DNA from: Niastella vici
GTDB taxonomy: Bacteria; Bacteroidota; Bacteroidia; Chitinophagales; Chitinophagaceae
Assembly: GCF_002077945.1 (NCBI RefSeq)
Contig: NZ_LVYD01000001.1
Location: forward strand, 496,001-560,000
Length of the DNA: 64,000 nt
Direction: 5' to 3'
Shown: positions 28,292 through 35,729 of the stretch, piece by piece
How the letters are laid out: each line of letters begins with the position of its first letter
Position numbering within the stretch: the stretch's first letter is position 1
The notes under the pieces: model-generated
What the model saw: the letters and a program-made list of their open reading frames with translations, nothing else
Databases searched by the model: none
Told to the model about the DNA's origin: nothing
Position numbers and translations under genes: made by a program

Positions 28292-31200
28292 ATGGGTAAA
28301 AGAAATAGTCCAAGACACATTTTCGACAATCCAGATCAATATTTGGATTTTTTGACATTGCCTAATGATCGTGATTTTGAAGGCCAACTTTTCGATAGAA
28401 AGGAAGCCCCTCGTGCAGTCAATGGTGTTGTACGCAGTCAAGATATAAATACATTTAAAACTGATAATATTGTTCCCGTTTTATCTGGATTTGCAAACCA
28501 AAATCATGATGGCGGATTACTTGTCCTTGGCATAGCTTCCAATGGGCAAATAGTGGGAATAAACCACTTGAACGAAAACCAAATCAATTCATTAGCACAG
28601 ATCAACTATATAGTGAATCATAAAGTTGATTTTAAGATACATGAAATTGAGATAAATGGAACAACTCTTCAAATAGGGCTATTTTACAGCGGGTATGCCG
28701 ATAAGGCGATTTGTGAAACGGCAGGCAGCCCAAAGAGAGCTTGGCGTCGTAGTGGCCTTCAAAATCTTGAACTTACAGATATTGACATTGAATCGATGAA
28801 AAGAGACAAAGGTGTTGTTTCTTTTGAGCGTACAAATTGTAGTCGCTTTGATGAAAGCGATGTCGATAGTGATGTATATAAAGAATTCGCGAATACTTAT
28901 TTAGATAGCGCATCTTACACCTGGTCTACCACCGAGTTGTTGAAACGCTTTGGCGGGATCACAAAAATGCCTAATGACGAACTTTGGTTTACCAATTCAG
29001 GTGCATTGTTTTTTAGTGTAAACCCAGAAAGAGATATTCCCCAAGCCTTCATTCGTTTAGTTAGGTTTGATGTTCCCTACTCTGAGCATAGAAACAGGCC
29101 AGCCCCCACCTACGATAAAAAATTTTCCGGTAGCATTACAAAACAAATTAGGGACTTTAGAACGTTTATTTTAGAATCTGCCTTCTTTGAAGTATATCAA
29201 CGACGCAATCCATCGGGTGGTTTTATCGAAGAACCGGAATACCCCACCATTGCAATTGATGAGTCTGTAGTGAATGCGGTTGCCCACAGGGACTATGGCA
29301 TCGGCAAGCCTATTTTTTGTTATAAGTACACTGATGCGTTTGTCGTTATCAGTCCAGGTGGCATTATTCAAAGCGTCGATGTCCCGGAACATTTTTCGTT
29401 AGACAATACACATCTTGAACACCATTCCCGCAACCCACAGCTCATGGAATGGCTGCGTTCAATGAAAGATGCAAATGGAAGAGCCTTCGTCCAAGCTTTG
29501 CAGGAAGGCACTAAAAGAATGCGTGAAGAAATGGCAAAGCTTGGTTTGCAAGCGCCAGAATATATAACCACCCCATTAGAAACCCGGGTTATTCTTTATA
29601 ATAACTCTGCTACGCGTAAGGAGACTTCAAATGAAGAAAACGCGGATTCACCCGAATTTAGTAACCTTTATCCTTTCATGGGCGTTTCCCTTGAGCCCGA
29701 CCATGATAAAAGAGACCATCAAAAAAGGGAAATCATACTGGCATTGAAAAATAAGATGGCCGCGAGTGGATGGTTTATAGATCGTGATTCATTTGGACAA
29801 ATTACTGCACACAGACGCGGTGTGGCACTACCCTCAGTCGCTGCGGTATCTCAAATCGTCCAACTCTTTCCAGCGTATATTTTTCAAATGAAAGAGTATA
29901 AAGACCGATTATTCCTGCTGGTTGACTATACCGTTGAAGTACAAACCGTTTTGCTGCTTCCAAAAGTCCTGAATTATATATCGGCGGAACGTGTAATTAA
30001 TATGAGATGCATTTGCCAATTTCAAGGCTGGTCACATGGGAAAATAGTCGCGATCGAAAATGACTATTGCAGGGTTTTCATTTTTGATACGAAGACCGAA
30101 GAAACGCTGCCAATTAACAAAGTTATTCCTAAGCTGCCACAGGAATCAATCAAACAAGTTTTTGCGGCGCTTGGTGTGCAGTATGACTTACCTAAAGAAA
30201 TTAAAAAAGCGACCTTTGCAACAGACAAAAACGCATCAAGACTACGCGCCGATGTTACACGGAATGTAATAAATGATGTTTTTGAAAATATTTTTCCTTT
30301 AAAGATCGGTTCGTCAGCTTTAACAATTTCAACCGAACCGCTAAGAATGTCACCAAGAGGAGATGGGTCTAATTTATTACGAGTAGATGGCTTAAAGGAA
30401 CCGCAAGTCGAGTTTTCGAAACATAAAGCAAGTCCGGATGTTCGAGAAGGAATTACTCAATACGGATCATACGATAATAGCCCGAAAAATATTGAGATAA
30501 TCCCGCTATGCGGCTCGAATTTCCATTCGAACATGCAGGCTTTAATAGATCGCCTTCGTACAGGAAAATTTAAATTCAAAGGCAGTGAAAGGACATTTGG
30601 GGTAAAGCTAACATATAATACAGTTGTTAATGCTGATCCCCAAAATCTACAAAATGAGATTGGTCGCCTATTAGAGCAGCATCCGGAGTGGAAAGGAGAT
30701 AATACACTCTCAAGAATCTTTTTAGTCCATTGTCCAGAAGTTGGACATTCAATTGACGACGAAACATCTCCATATTACGTCATAAAAAGAATGCTATTGG
30801 AAGCTGGTATTCCTTGCCAGATGGTTGATACACCGACATTACTCAACCCTGATTTTAAAGATTTAAACTTAGCCCTAAATATTGTTGCGAAGTGCGGTCA
30901 AACGCCTTGGGTTTTACCAGAATCAATACCAGACTGTGATTTTTTCATAGGGCTATCCTATACACAGAACTATCGCAAGGGTTCAAACCGAGTCATGGCC
31001 TTCGCAAATGTCTTCAATGAATATGGAAGGTGGGAGTTTTACTCAGGTGGAAGCGAAGTTTTCGCATTCGATGATCGCGTAAAACATTATGAGGCGCTTG
31101 TCAAAGCAACCTTATCAAAACTAAAATTATCTGAAGAGCCAACAATTTGTTTCCATTATTCGGCAAAATTCTCAAGAGAGGATAAAGCTGCAATTCTGAA

Positions 31201-31645
31201 AGCAGCACGATCAATTAGACCAAACGGCACGTATGTATTTGTTTGGATCAATTCACATCACCATGTTAGACTTTATGATGACCGCCCGGAAACGACAGGA
31301 AGTTTAACAAGAGGCAGGTATGTTATTACGCGAGGAAATCAGATCTTATTGTCAACTACTGGAGATAACCCATACAGAAGGGCATTGGGCACACCCAAGC
31401 CGTTAGAGCTTAATATTTTCATTGAAGCTAAAAATAACATGGCGAAAACACCGGATTTACGAGTTTTAGCATCGCAGGTTTTAAGTTTAACGAAACTGAA
31501 CTGGGCATCGACAGACTCTCATTGTGCAGAGCCAATCACGACTAAATATGCCGGTGATATCGCGTATCTTACCGGAGCGTTCATGAGACAGGGCGGGGAA
31601 TTTAAACTTCATCCTGTATTGGAGCGAACCCCATGGTTTTTATAG
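28292..31645 (+). CDS. AlbA_2/HATPase-Argonaute (MID-PIWI) fusion protein
   Basis: 1117 residues. Seen: AlbA_2 (Schlafen-type) domain, about residues 27-165 (RDFEGQLFDRKEAPRA; GGLLVLGIASNGQIVGI; RRSGLQN); a RecG-C/HATPase_c_4 domain, about 200-400, with AIDESVVNAVAHRDYG; then an Argonaute-like half from about 455. Argonaute signatures: GITQYGSYDNSPKNIEI (L2, ~720-736), MID with YYVIKRMLLEAGIPCQMVD (Y829, K832, Q843) and NIVAKCGQTPWVL (K867), PIWI from ~884, and the C-terminal LTKLNWASTDSHCAEPITTK. PIWI catalytic Asp positions read IGLSYT and FHYSAKF, so slicing activity is probably lost. Inferred role: guide-directed sensing coupled to the Schlafen-like module in defence against invading DNA or RNA. 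It is cargo beside attL. The Argonaute call is strong, the mechanism is not known. Confidence 0.88.
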   Translation: MGKRNSPRHIFDNPDQYLDFLTLPNDRDFEGQLFDRKEAPRAVNGVVRSQDINTFKTDNIVPVLSGFANQNHDGGLLVLGIASNGQIVGINHLNENQINSLAQINYIVNHKVDFKIHEIEINGTTLQIGLFYSGYADKAICETAGSPKRAWRRSGLQNLELTDIDIESMKRDKGVVSFERTNCSRFDESDVDSDVYKEFANTYLDSASYTWSTTELLKRFGGITKMPNDELWFTNSGALFFSVNPERDIPQAFIRLVRFDVPYSEHRNRPAPTYDKKFSGSITKQIRDFRTFILESAFFEVYQRRNPSGGFIEEPEYPTIAIDESVVNAVAHRDYGIGKPIFCYKYTDAFVVISPGGIIQSVDVPEHFSLDNTHLEHHSRNPQLMEWLRSMKDANGRAFVQALQEGTKRMREEMAKLGLQAPEYITTPLETRVILYNNSATRKETSNEENADSPEFSNLYPFMGVSLEPDHDKRDHQKREIILALKNKMAASGWFIDRDSFGQITAHRRGVALPSVAAVSQIVQLFPAYIFQMKEYKDRLFLLVDYTVEVQTVLLLPKVLNYISAERVINMRCICQFQGWSHGKIVAIENDYCRVFIFDTKTEETLPINKVIPKLPQESIKQVFAALGVQYDLPKEIKKATFATDKNASRLRADVTRNVINDVFENIFPLKIGSSALTISTEPLRMSPRGDGSNLLRVDGLKEPQVEFSKHKASPDVREGITQYGSYDNSPKNIEIIPLCGSNFHSNMQALIDRLRTGKFKFKGSERTFGVKLTYNTVVNADPQNLQNEIGRLLEQHPEWKGDNTLSRIFLVHCPEVGHSIDDETSPYYVIKRMLLEAGIPCQMVDTPTLLNPDFKDLNLALNIVAKCGQTPWVLPESIPDCDFFIGLSYTQNYRKGSNRVMAFANVFNEYGRWEFYSGGSEVFAFDDRVKHYEALVKATLSKLKLSEEPTICFHYSAKFSREDKAAILKAARSIRPNGTYVFVWINSHHHVRLYDDRPETTGSLTRGRYVITRGNQILLSTTGDNPYRRALGTPKPLELNIFIEAKNNMAKTPDLRVLASQVLSLTKLNWASTDSHCAEPITTKYAGDIAYLTGAFMRQGGEFKLHPVLERTPWFL

Positions 31646-31679
31646 AGTGAATATTCTGATATACAACTGAATGAATTTT

Positions 31680-32963
31680 TCATCGCCTTAGTTGAATTTT
31701 CTTTAAGCATTCCAGCTTTTGAGCAAGCGTTACACCCTCGCCGTAATCAGGACGTTCAAACTTATGCCCCATCAAATCGGCCTGCTCCCTATCAAGCGCC
31801 TTAATGGCTAACAACCTATCCTGAAAACTGTGGCGCAGCGAATAGACCGAATGTTCTTCAGTGGGAAATAGCTTGTTTTCCGTTAGATACTTATTCAAAA
31901 GAGTGGTGAGGCTATCCGGTCGGCCAGCATATCTTGTAAACCCGTCAGGACATTCTTTGAAAGCATCCAACGCAAATCCAACAAGAGGAATTTCCCGTCG
32001 ACGGTACTTCGTTTTTTGAGTGCTGCCTTTGCGAGATACAATAACAATATGCGGAATTTCATCATCCAAGCGAATATCTTCCGGCAACAGACTAACGAGT
32101 TCGGAAATGCCTGCACCCGTTTCGGAAAACGCATACAAGGCATTTCTCGCCTGTTCGTTTAGCCCTGCAAGGTTTTCGGGTTTTAAGAAGGTTTCAAGGA
32201 GATATTCAGTAGTAAATGCTGGGCGTTTTCCTGCATCATCCCGCTTGATCTGTATTTTCTTAAATAAACGAATATCATCAAGGCCAAGCTCATAATGCTC
32301 GGCAACCGTTGTAATGATCGTTTTTACATTGATGAGTTCTTTGTTGGCAGTATTTGAAACGTACTCACCACTCTTCAGTCGCCCAATCCACCAATTTCTA
32401 AAGTTTACTATATCGCTGCGTGTCAGTTCTGGTAGTGGTTTATTGCCAACACATAACAGGAAATTTTTAAAGGCCCTTTTCCGTGGATTTTTCCATTTTT
32501 TAACTTGGCGTTCGGATTTATCGATTAGTTTATCTTTTGATAAATTCCAAAATAACCGCAGGGCATTTTTAAGTTGGATGACAGGCTTTTCTTCGGCACC
32601 AAGAACCGCTTCAACCTGTTTCTCATTGAAGTTTACTTTTTCAAGGTATTGGTAGCGGGCAATGATCTCATGGAACGGGCGTTCTGCAAGGAATTGGTTA
32701 TAATAATATGCAAACCCTAGTACCTGGGCGCGTTCTACAAGTGCCTTGTATTTGGACTCACTGTGCATTTCCCCGGTTTTATGCAGGGTATGCCAATAGG
32801 CTTCTAGCTGGTCGTTTTTTTCATCGGCTAACCGGATAGCGATTTTCTTGCTGTCAGTATTCAAAGACACGCGAACATAGTCGCGAGGGTCGTATTGTCT
32901 ATAAGCGTTCGGTACTTTTCGATTGTAGTAGTAAATGCCATTGCGATTCAGCAAGTGCGTCAT
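31680..32963 (-). CDS. Tyrosine recombinase, DUF6538-type integrase, degenerate active site
   Basis: 427 residues. The N-terminal block (LLNRNGIYYYNRKVPNAYRQ) is the DUF6538 domain common in proteobacterial-type island integrases. In the catalytic domain the first active-site Arg motif reads ETGAGISELVSL, with Gly285 where Arg is expected (GGC instead of CGC), and the box II motif reads YSLRHSF with Tyr in place of the usual His. Arg377, His400 (LMGH) and the Tyr407 nucleophile remain. It may therefore be weak or dead. It faces the Argonaute gene and probably belonged to the MobF island fused into this element. Confidence 0.82.
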   Translation of the reverse strand: MTHLLNRNGIYYYNRKVPNAYRQYDPRDYVRVSLNTDSKKIAIRLADEKNDQLEAYWHTLHKTGEMHSESKYKALVERAQVLGFAYYYNQFLAERPFHEIIARYQYLEKVNFNEKQVEAVLGAEEKPVIQLKNALRLFWNLSKDKLIDKSERQVKKWKNPRKRAFKNFLLCVGNKPLPELTRSDIVNFRNWWIGRLKSGEYVSNTANKELINVKTIITTVAEHYELGLDDIRLFKKIQIKRDDAGKRPAFTTEYLLETFLKPENLAGLNEQARNALYAFSETGAGISELVSLLPEDIRLDDEIPHIVIVSRKGSTQKTKYRRREIPLVGFALDAFKECPDGFTRYAGRPDSLTTLLNKYLTENKLFPTEEHSVYSLRHSFQDRLLAIKALDREQADLMGHKFERPDYGEGVTLAQKLECLKKIQLRR

Positions 32964-33233
32964 GCTCGTTGTTCCTCTGGTTGTGACAAATTCGGGACAG
33001 AAACGAGCTGGTGTATACTCTCATAGCCAAGCTAAATGAGAAATAAACCTGCGAATTAAAGGTTTAGTTGCGACAATCAATCAGAAAATGATAGTTGTTT
33101 GGCGCACCCGACAGGTTCTAAGCTCAATTTCCGCCCCTTCTCCATCTGGTTGACAAATAAGGGATAATCACCGGTTTTAAATTTGATAGTCACCGTTATG
33201 TTGTGACATCCCTTATTCCAATGATTATTGGGA

Positions 33234-33407
33234 TTAAGCGTAATCAATCGCTTGCTTTAAGGCAAGAGCTTTTTTAGTTTCTCGTTCCTTCATCAATTGC
33301 AATTCCAGATATACACGTTGAAACGTAGGCAGATAGGTTTCGCCATACATCGCCACAACCTTTGCCGCCACTTTCAATACGTGTTCAATTTCCTGCATGG
33401 TAGCCAT
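33234..33407 (-). CDS. Small hypothetical protein of the MobF island
   Basis: 57 residues beginning MATMQEIEHVLKVAAKVVAMYG and ending in ALKQAIDYA. It is helical, basic in the middle (MKERETKKAL), and has no recognised domain. The frame is closed by clean start and stop codons between the integrase and the AlpA-like gene, a place where island integrases often have a small accessory protein. Confidence 0.5.
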   Translation of the reverse strand: MATMQEIEHVLKVAAKVVAMYGETYLPTFQRVYLELQLMKERETKKALALKQAIDYA

Positions 33408-33628
33408 TCAATCCCTCATAAATTTTGAAAACGGAAGGGAAAAATATCGTTATCTGCTTTTGAACTGAAATAATTCGTTGCGAATTAAAGTTGCGGCTTT
33501 GCTGGGCAGTTTAAAACATCGCGTCTTATAGATGCATATTATTGTAACCGCTTAAAATAAAAAGAAGAAAAACCTTTAATTAGCTCCGATAAATATTGAC
33601 TTTTCTTAAAAAGATTGTTTTATGCCCC

Positions 33629-33653
33629 ACACTTTTGAGAAATCTCAAAGTGT
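33629..33653. promoter_or_regulatory. Inverted repeat upstream of the AlpA-like gene
   Basis: ACACTTTTGAGA-AA-TCTCAAAGTGT, nearly perfect (one extra T), 38 bases before the gene start. Likely operator for a small DNA-binding regulator. Confidence 0.45.
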
Positions 33654-33691
33654 TCATCCAACCCTTAATAACAACCCAGTAAGGAATTTCA

Positions 33692-33889
33692 ATGCAATTA
33701 CCCAAAACAGGAGATCGAAAAATATACCGCAAGGATGCCGCGCCTTATATCAAGCATACAGTTGGCACACTTGCAGTATATGACAGTATCAAAACGCCTG
33801 ACCTACAGCCGCAAAAAGAGAAAAATGGGCGAGTATATTATTGGCAATCGGTTCTACAGGAATACAGGGAACGAAGGCTGAAGCCTTAA
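33692..33889 (+). CDS. Small AlpA/excisionase-like HTH protein
   Basis: 65 residues. IYRKDAAPYIKHTVGTLAVYD resembles the winged-helix opening of AlpA and excisionase proteins, followed by a variable wing and GRVYYWQSVLQEYRERR, matching the usual ending where the wing contacts DNA. Inferred role: directing excision or regulating the island integrase. Only moderate similarity can be judged by eye. Confidence 0.55.
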   Translation: MQLPKTGDRKIYRKDAAPYIKHTVGTLAVYDSIKTPDLQPQKEKNGRVYYWQSVLQEYRERRLKP

Positions 33890-33970
33890 CCTGAAAAGTC
33901 GGGAAAGAAAGTTGTATCAGAACTTCCTTTCCCTCTGTTCCCTGAAACATTATTTCCATGTGAGGATAAT

Positions 33971-34888
33971 ATGAATAGCAAACAGGCGAAAACTATATCG
34001 CTTTTTGAAATATTGGACAAGCTGGGTTTTAAACCCGAACGAAAGACGAAAAAAGATGCTTATTATCACTATCCTGAAAAGAAGAAAGGTAAGAACCCAG
34101 CCCTTCATGTAAACCTGAAAAAGAACTTCTGGTATGACTTCAGGAAAAAGCGAGGCGGCACAATCATTGACTTTGCAATCGCCCATCTCGAACACAATAA
34201 CCAGCCGCATGACATCTCAGATGCGCTCGCCTTTATTGAAAACACGATGGGTAAAGTAATGACTGGCTCAGTTACTGTAGAAGCCGAACCATCCCAATGT
34301 GAACCACGCTATACAATCAGCAGCACTAAAAAAATTGAAGATCCCGCGCTTATTGCGGAAGTAGAAGCAAAAGGCATTTCATTGAAACTTGCACAGAAGT
34401 ACATGCAGGAAGTGAATGTCTATGATCGGAAGCAAAAATCTCATTTTCTTGCGCTTGGCTTGCCAAATGATGATGACGGCTATCTGATAGAAAATAAATA
34501 CTTCCGTGAATATCTGGAAAGCCAGCCTTGGGTGACTTTTATTCGCGGGGAGGTAACCGGGCCACCGTATATTCATGTGTTTAAGGATAGGTGGGATTTC
34601 TTTTCGCTTTTGGAATATCAAAAGGCTTCGGTATTGAAAAGCGATGCGCTTATCCTGAACGATTATTCATGCCTACCCCAATGCAATGGGTATGTCTACA
34701 AGTACGGTTATTGTGTTGCCTTTACTTATATGCCGAATACACCCGACGGTCAAAACGCCGATAGGGAGCTAGAAGAAATATTCAAACGAGAGGTGGATTT
34801 AATTCACCGGCCCATGAACACTTTATATCCCCCGCCGCATGAAACGGTGAATGCGTGGTGGTTAACTCAAAAGTCTTCGCCAGCCTAA
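33971..34888 (+). CDS. CHC2/Toprim-type DNA primase-like protein
   Basis: 305 residues. The N-terminus (LFEILDKLGFKPERKTKKDAYYHYP...NPALHVNLKKNFWYDF..KRGGTIIDFAIAHL) matches the zinc-finger-like region of mobile-element primases but without the zinc cysteines. The centre (ISLKLAQKYMQEVNVYDRKQKSHFLALGLPNDDDGYLIENKYFREYL) and the Toprim-like part (VFKDRWDFFSLL...SDALILNDYSC) follow. Known homologues help replicate the transferred strand. The start at 33971 lies 80 bases past the AlpA-like gene, consistent with one transcript. Confidence 0.72.
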   Translation: MNSKQAKTISLFEILDKLGFKPERKTKKDAYYHYPEKKKGKNPALHVNLKKNFWYDFRKKRGGTIIDFAIAHLEHNNQPHDISDALAFIENTMGKVMTGSVTVEAEPSQCEPRYTISSTKKIEDPALIAEVEAKGISLKLAQKYMQEVNVYDRKQKSHFLALGLPNDDDGYLIENKYFREYLESQPWVTFIRGEVTGPPYIHVFKDRWDFFSLLEYQKASVLKSDALILNDYSCLPQCNGYVYKYGYCVAFTYMPNTPDGQNADRELEEIFKREVDLIHRPMNTLYPPPHETVNAWWLTQKSSPA

Positions 34889-34912
34889 TAGCATTAGCCG
34901 ATTAAATTTTGG

Positions 34913-34938
34913 AAAGCACCCCTAACCGGGTGCTTTTT
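34913..34938 (+). terminator. Terminator after the primase-like gene
   Basis: AAAGCACCC-CTAACC-GGGTGCTTTTT. Confidence 0.85.
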
Positions 34939-35105
34939 CAATGTCTGAATTTTTGCTGGTGATAGGATAAGATTATTGGTTTTCGAGTTTTTGCAAAACC
35001 TTTAATCGCCGATGTTTTTCCCGTCCTGTAAATAGCCTTCCTGTATAAGCAGCCAGCGTGAAACGCAAGGTATAACGCAGATCATTTCACTTCCCCTGTG
35101 AAAGC

Positions 35106-35240
35106 TGATGGATGCGTACAAGGGACGGTGCCGAAGGCGCTCCCTTATTCCCAACAAAAATTTTCGCCCGCACGCCCAACCCAAAATTTTTGCCGGGAAC
35201 GTTCACTGGCCATTCGGCTGATCCCGCCTTGTACCCATCA
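35106..35240 (+). other. Structured region with nested inverted repeats before the DUF2958 gene
   Basis: Outer arms TGATGGATGCGTACAAGG (35106-35123) and CCTTGTACCCATCA (35227-35240). Inside are a local hairpin AAGGGA-CG-GTGCC-GAA-GGCGC-TCCCTT (35119-35145) and arms CAAAAATTTT / AAAATTTTTG around a C/G-rich loop (35154-35191). Could be the MobF oriT, a single-strand promoter used on the entering strand, or a structured leader RNA. Confidence 0.5.
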
Positions 35241-35263
35241 ACTATCACAAGAAAGGAAAGACA

Positions 35264-35653
35264 ATGAAACTTTATACGCAATCGCAATACGAGCAGCTTA
35301 TCAAAAACGGGCAGCAGCGAGGCAAAGACCATTATCCGGTGATTAAATTATTTATGCCGGGAATGCGACATACCTGGTTGATTACCGAACTTGATCCCGA
35401 AGAACCCGATCTTGCTTTTGGCTTGTGCGATCTGGGTATGGGATTTCCCGAACTTGGTTACGTCAGCCTTGAAGAAATTTCCAGTGTGAAAAATGCTTAC
35501 GGTTTGCGTGTCGAACGTGATCTGCATTTTGAAGCAAAATATCCGATTAGTGTTTACGCAAATGCAGCCCGTTCCTGTGAACAAATCACAGAAGATGATT
35601 CCGTGCTTTCGCGGTACGTGAAGCAAAAACCGCCCGGTTGCAAACCATCGTAA
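35264..35653 (+). CDS. DUF2958 domain protein
   Basis: 129 residues. The core HTWLITELDPEEPDLAFGLCDLGMGFPELGYVSLEEI is diagnostic for DUF2958, a family found almost only on plasmids and integrative elements next to primases, antirestriction proteins and relaxases. Function is unknown. It is preceded by a structured region and followed by its own terminator, so it is a separate transcription unit in what may be the leading region. Confidence 0.85.
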   Translation: MKLYTQSQYEQLIKNGQQRGKDHYPVIKLFMPGMRHTWLITELDPEEPDLAFGLCDLGMGFPELGYVSLEEISSVKNAYGLRVERDLHFEAKYPISVYANAARSCEQITEDDSVLSRYVKQKPPGCKPS

Positions 35654-35670
35654 TTCATGTGCCTCAACTG

Positions 35671-35698
35671 GCAGCGCCTCTAACGGGCGCTGCTTTTT
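35671..35698 (+). terminator. Terminator after the DUF2958 gene
   Basis: GCAGCGCC-TCTAAC-GGGCGCTGC then six T residues. Confidence 0.88.
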
Positions 35699-35729
35699 TG
35701 TTTGTTTCGATTACTAGAGATAACGGCCC

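Noticed and set aside
28292-31645. Plain RecG-like/AlbA_2 transcriptional regulator
   Set aside because: That label fits only the first 400 residues; the remaining ~680 residues carry Argonaute MID and PIWI signatures.
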